NCBI GenBank assembly: GCA_934654625.1
Contig: CAKUGM010000002.1
Span: forward strand, 1 to 64,000
Direction of reading: 5' to 3'
Length of the DNA stretch: 64,000 bases
DNA from: an uncultured Collinsella sp.
GTDB taxonomy: Bacteria; Actinomycetota; Coriobacteriia; Coriobacteriales; Coriobacteriaceae
The first letter of the stretch is position 1; each line of letters opens with the position of its first letter. Made by a program: the position numbers and the translations under genes. Under the pieces are notes generated by a model. The model had not been told where the DNA came from. It saw only the letters and a program-made list of their open reading frames with translations, and did no database searches. Below are positions 61,108 through 64,000 of this stretch, piece after piece.

Positions 61108-62097
61108 ATGGATTACCGTATCGCAATCGTTAACTCTTCTTCCTTCGGCACCCGCTTCCCCGATCAGATGGATCGTCTCCGCAAGATCGGTGAGGTCGAG
61201 CGCGTCCGCGTTGCCGGCACGTGCTGCGGTGCTGAGCTCGCTAAGGCTCTCGAGGGCTTTAACGTTGTCATCTCTTCGGTGACTCCGTTCTTCGACAAGG
61301 AGTTCTTCGAGAACAAGCGCGATCTTGTCCTGCTTTCCCGTCATGGTATCGGTTACAACAACATCGATATCCCCGCTGCCGAAGAGGCTGGCTGCCTCGT
61401 CACGACCGTTTCCCCGCTCGTTGAGCGCGACCCGGTCGCCGAGGGTGCCGTCGCTATCCTGCTCGATGCCATGCGTCGCGTGAGCGATTCCCATGTCGCC
61501 GCCAACGAGGGCCGTTGGGCTGAGCGCGCAAGCTTCGTCGGTAACGGCCTTTCGGGTAAGACCCTGGGCATCATCGGCTGCGGCAACATCGGTTCTCGCG
61601 TTGTCGAGATTCTTGCTCGCGGCTATGACATGAAGGTTCTTGCTTGCGATCCCGTTCATCATGACGACTGGGCTGCTAAGCTCGGCGTTCCCTTTGAGTA
61701 CACCGATGTCGACACGGTTGTTGCCAACTGCGACGTCCTGACGCTCAATGCCGACCTTAACCCCACGTCCTTCCACATCCTGAACGCCGATGCGTTCTCC
61801 AAGATGAAGAAGGGCTGCTACGTCGTCAACAACGCTCGTGCCGACCTCATCGATCAGCCTGCTATGCTCGCTGCTCTCGAGGACGGTACGGTCAAGGCTC
61901 TGGCTATCGACGTTATGCACGACGAGCCGCCGCTGCCCGACGATCCGTACTTCAACCATCCTCAGGTTCTCGTTTGCCCGCACATCTCCGCTTACACGGA
62001 GGAAGGCCTGCGCGGCATGGGCGAGAAGTGCGTGGGTGACGTTGAGCGCTTCGTCAACGGCGAGGCTCCGGTTAACGCCAAGACCAAGCTTGCGTAA
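61108..62097 (+). CDS. D-isomer-specific 2-hydroxyacid dehydrogenase
   Basis: A 329-residue NAD-dependent dehydrogenase. Rossmann motif GIIGCGNIGS, the catalytic Arg in VVNNARADLID, the Glu in DVMHDEPPL and the His in CPHISAYTEEG are all present. The usual Gly after that Arg (NTARG) is replaced by Ala. It starts 8 nt after IIB, so it belongs to the PTS operon. Candidate substrates are 2-oxo or 2-hydroxy acids from the transported compound, or phosphoglycerate-like acids. Followed by a terminator. Confidence 0.88.
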   Translation: MDYRIAIVNSSSFGTRFPDQMDRLRKIGEVERVRVAGTCCGAELAKALEGFNVVISSVTPFFDKEFFENKRDLVLLSRHGIGYNNIDIPAAEEAGCLVTTVSPLVERDPVAEGAVAILLDAMRRVSDSHVAANEGRWAERASFVGNGLSGKTLGIIGCGNIGSRVVEILARGYDMKVLACDPVHHDDWAAKLGVPFEYTDVDTVVANCDVLTLNADLNPTSFHILNADAFSKMKKGCYVVNNARADLIDQPAMLAALEDGTVKALAIDVMHDEPPLPDDPYFNHPQVLVCPHISAYTEEGLRGMGEKCVGDVERFVNGEAPVNAKTKLA

Positions 62098-62108
62098 GGT
62101 GCACTGAC

Positions 62109-62150
62109 ATCCGCATCTCCTGGCCCTGGCTGGGGGATGCGGATTTTAAT
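62109..62150 (+). terminator. Terminator after the 2-hydroxyacid dehydrogenase
   Basis: ATCCGCATC and GATGCGGAT form a perfect 9-bp core that extends with CC/GG, followed by TTTAATTT. It splits the PTS operon from the HAD gene. Confidence 0.82.
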
Positions 62151-62180
62151 TTCGAAATTAATCGAAATTATTTCGTAATT
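62150..62180. promoter_or_regulatory. Palindrome-rich AT segment before the HAD gene
   Basis: TTTCGAAA at 62150-62157 (core of the longer palindrome AATTTCGAAATT) and an overlapping CGAAATTATTTCG form an operator-like cluster of the same type seen in the RpiR/PTS gap. Confidence 0.5.
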
Positions 62181-62211
62181 AGCCCCATCAAAATCGAAAT
62201 TTGGAGGGAAA

Positions 62212-62937
62212 ATGCGCTCAATCCATGCGGTTATATTCGACATGGATGGTCTCGTTTTTGATAGCGAGCGCATTACCATGCGGGCTTTTATCCGCACCGC
62301 CAAACATTTCGGTTTTCAGATGAATGAGCTGATGCACCTTAATTTGACGGGACGTGTGGAAGAAGACTGCGTCACGCAGATGCAGCGCATGTACGGCGAG
62401 GACAAAGATGTTCGCGCTTGGCGTGCCTACCTTCGTGATCAGAAAGCTTCCATTCGCAAGACGCAGGGGGGCCGCGTTGGCAAGCGCCCCGGCCTCCTTG
62501 CTCTTCTGAGTTACTTGCACGAGCGCAACATTCCGTTCGCTCTAGCGAGTTCTTCCACCCGGCAGACCATCGATTCGTATCTCGAGAGCGAGTACCTGCT
62601 TCACGAGTTTACGAATATCGTCGATGGCTCCCAGGTGGGACGAGGCAAGCCCGACCCAGAGATTTTTCTTAAGGCGGCGACCCTTTTGGGCGTCGATTCC
62701 GAGCATGCTTTGGTTCTCGAAGACGGGCTGGCAGGTATCACCGCTGCAAATGCGGGTGGCTTCATGTCTGGTTTCGTCTACGACGACCTGTCCTTTGCCG
62801 GTTCGGTCGATTCCGGCTTTCCGATCCTTATCGACCTTATGAGCGTTGATGATGTTCGCGCTGTTGCGGACCTGTCGTTTGATACGCTTGATGACGTTAT
62901 CGGATACCTGGAGAAAGCCCATTCGGTGCGGCAGTAA
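62212..62937 (+). CDS. HAD-superfamily phosphatase (beta-phosphoglucomutase-like)
   Basis: A 241-residue subfamily IA HAD hydrolase with a helical cap. Motif I is FDMDGLVFDSE (nucleophile and acid Asp), motif II is ALASSSTRQT, motif III is GRGKPDPEIFLKAA (Lys) and motif IV is LVLEDGLAGI. The substrate may be a sugar phosphate made by the adjacent PTS; this is inference from position. GGAGGG lies 5 nt before the ATG. Confidence 0.9.
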   Translation: MRSIHAVIFDMDGLVFDSERITMRAFIRTAKHFGFQMNELMHLNLTGRVEEDCVTQMQRMYGEDKDVRAWRAYLRDQKASIRKTQGGRVGKRPGLLALLSYLHERNIPFALASSSTRQTIDSYLESEYLLHEFTNIVDGSQVGRGKPDPEIFLKAATLLGVDSEHALVLEDGLAGITAANAGGFMSGFVYDDLSFAGSVDSGFPILIDLMSVDDVRAVADLSFDTLDDVIGYLEKAHSVRQ

Positions 62938-62952
62938 GCGAGGTTTTTGGAC

Positions 62953-63516
62953 ATGGAAAAGCGCGAGATATATACCAGCATCAGAAAGACCATCATGATC
63001 ATGGTCTCCTATGTGCTGATTGCCATCGCCGTGGGTGCCCTTGTCTTTACGCAGACCGATCTTTTGATCTTAAAGATCTTTGGCGTCTTGATCGACGTGG
63101 TTATTGCCGCTGCTTTCGTCTTTACCTTTCGCAAGATGCTCAATCGCAAGCCGCTGTTCGTTTTTGACGAGAACGGCGTGACCGATTATTCCAAGCCCGA
63201 GGACATCATCACGCTTCCGTGGGATCAACTGGTGAGCGTGGGCCTCAAGGCCGCCAATAGCAACGATTTGATGCTCAATATCGTGGGTTATAAGACCGCC
63301 GATCAGCTCGAGAGCATCACGCCCGAGATCCGTCAGCAGCTCGCTGCGAACGACAACAAGGCCTATTACGCTCTCGAGGTTTCGGGCCTTTGGGTTGCGC
63401 GCAAGGATATTCGCGAGACCTTTGAGTGGATGAAGGAGACCGTCCCCGCTCTCAACAGCGAGGTCAAGTTCGTCGATTTCGAAGATCCTTTGGCAAAACT
63501 CGGAAAGAAATTCTAA
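62953..63516 (+). CDS. Small two-helix membrane protein (STM3941-like)
   Basis: A 187-residue protein starting at ATG 62953, preferred over a TTG two codons upstream because of GCGAGG spacing. Two membrane helices occupy about 12-32 and 40-60. The rest is cytosolic, beta-rich and PH-like, including PLFVFDENGVTDYSKPEDIITLPWDQLVSVG and a helical end. This layout resembles the STM3941 family, function unknown. It is 15 nt after the HAD gene and 11 nt before the dehydratase small subunit. Confidence 0.78.
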   Translation: MEKREIYTSIRKTIMIMVSYVLIAIAVGALVFTQTDLLILKIFGVLIDVVIAAAFVFTFRKMLNRKPLFVFDENGVTDYSKPEDIITLPWDQLVSVGLKAANSNDLMLNIVGYKTADQLESITPEIRQQLAANDNKAYYALEVSGLWVARKDIRETFEWMKETVPALNSEVKFVDFEDPLAKLGKKF

Positions 63517-63527
63517 GGAGGTGCGAG

Positions 63528-63821
63528 ATGGCAAAGCGTGCGCTGCTTATGGCAGAAGCTGATGACGTTGCAACCGTGATTGAGGCGGTCTGCGCGGGCG
63601 ACACGGTTGCCGTCGAGACCAAGCAGGGAGAGGCCGTGGAGGAGCTCGTCTCCGCACACGACATCCCCCGATTCCACAAGATCGCTTTGCGCGATATCGC
63701 CGCACACGACATCGTGCACAAGTACGGTCAGGTTATCGGCGAGGCTACGGCTCCCATCAAGCGCGGGGAGTACGTGCACATTCATAACATCGAGAGCATC
63801 AAGACGGGGGTGGAACGATGA
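63528..63821 (+). CDS. UxaA-type dehydratase, small SAF-domain subunit
   Basis: A 97-residue SAF-domain protein matching the N-terminal part of altronate/galactarate dehydratases (UxaA, GarD) and the small subunit of sulfolactate sulfo-lyase (SuyA). Characteristic segments are AGDTVAVETKQGEAVEEL, HDIPRFHKIALRDIAAHDIVHKYGQVIGEAT and IKRGEYVHIHNIES, with the YGQVIG--T core. AAGGAGG precedes the ATG by 6 nt. Its stop overlaps the next start by 4 nt (ATGA). It would work only with the large subunit. Confidence 0.88.
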   Translation: MAKRALLMAEADDVATVIEAVCAGDTVAVETKQGEAVEELVSAHDIPRFHKIALRDIAAHDIVHKYGQVIGEATAPIKRGEYVHIHNIESIKTGVER

Positions 63822-64000
63822 AGGGATATCGCAGGCCCGATGGCCGTTTTGGCATTCGTAACCACGTTTTGATTCTTTCGACCGTCGGCTGCGCCAACAT
63901 GATGGTGCGCAAGATCGCGGCTCAGGTTCCCGGCGCTGTAGCGCTTGAGAACTCCAAGGGTTGCGGCCAGGTTGGTTCGGGACGCGAGATTATGCGTCGC
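63818..64000 (+). CDS. UxaA-type dehydratase, large subunit (3' truncated by window edge)
   Basis: The first 61 residues are visible. YRRPDGRFGIRNHVLIL and CANMMVRKIA match the start of the large (catalytic, iron-dependent) domain of UxaA/SuyB-family enzymes, where RPDGR-GIRN is the signature; NSKGCGQ-GSG is also typical. Together with the preceding gene it would dehydrate a sugar acid or a related 2-hydroxy acid. Specificity cannot be judged from this fragment. Confidence 0.88.
   Translation, partial: MKGYRRPDGRFGIRNHVLILSTVGCANMMVRKIAAQVPGAVALENSKGCGQVGSGREIMRR

Overview
The window is about 64 kb of GC-rich bacterial chromosome that is densely coding on both strands. The best guess is a gut member of the Coriobacteriia (Actinomycetota), most like Collinsella. 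This rests on the actinobacterial FHA / PP2C / SEDS-PBP / PknB cluster, the mannose-class PTS genes, the LPxTx-type surface protein and the codon bias. It is inferred from gene content, not from a 16S sequence or a database match.

Layout. 1-2.5 kb: the end of a histidine operon (hisF fragment, hisI, hisE) facing a PHP-type histidinol phosphatase. 2.5-9.5 kb: housekeeping and small genes (DUF4190 membrane protein, larC, YfcE-like phosphodiesterase, an NtrC-like AAA+ regulator lacking the sigma-54 contact loop, a strongly structured candidate small RNA, degV, nitroreductase). 9.5-13.9 kb: a MarR regulator with a textbook promoter and two palindromic operators, driving a heterodimeric ABC exporter. 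13.9-15.5 kb: cysE and dedA. 15.6-21.2 kb: an accessory-looking minus-strand module of SPFH-GYF protein, two zinc-ribbon membrane proteins and a divergent Ser/Thr kinase whose gene is bracketed by two copies of a 17-bp palindrome. 21.3-30.5 kb: XRE regulator, ilvE, M42 peptidase, a Gly/Ser-rich secreted protein, an amino-acid ABC transporter, pyrE and a lipoprotein. 31-37.5 kb: cstA, an orphan protein with a JetD-like Toprim domain, and tex. 37.5-44.2 kb: a 22-bp inverted-repeat element, tRNA-Gln(UUG), a peptidoglycan-binding protein, an unlisted 47-aa membrane peptide, a polyprenyl synthase, galE, a CwlO-like hydrolase and murB.

44.4-54.3 kb is a tightly packed minus-strand operon for phospho-regulated cell-wall growth: a kinase with a multi-pass membrane tail, two FHA proteins, PP2C phosphatase, a single polypeptide fusing a SEDS glycosyltransferase (RodA/FtsW) to a class B penicillin-binding protein, and a PASTA kinase PknB. 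dnaX is divergent from it. 57-64 kb holds an RpiR regulator divergent from a mannose-family PTS (IIC-IID-IIA-IIB), followed by a 2-hydroxyacid dehydrogenase, a HAD phosphatase, a small membrane protein and a two-part UxaA-type dehydratase that runs off the window. This looks like uptake and catabolism of an unidentified sugar or sugar acid.

Most interesting items: the SEDS-PBP fusion, the SPFH/zinc-ribbon/kinase module, the orphan JetD-like protein, the candidate 6S-like RNA at about 6.9-7.2 kb, the PTS/UxaA locus with shared TTTCGAAA palindromes, and several short inverted-repeat elements. No CRISPR array, intact transposase, prophage or rRNA gene was seen.
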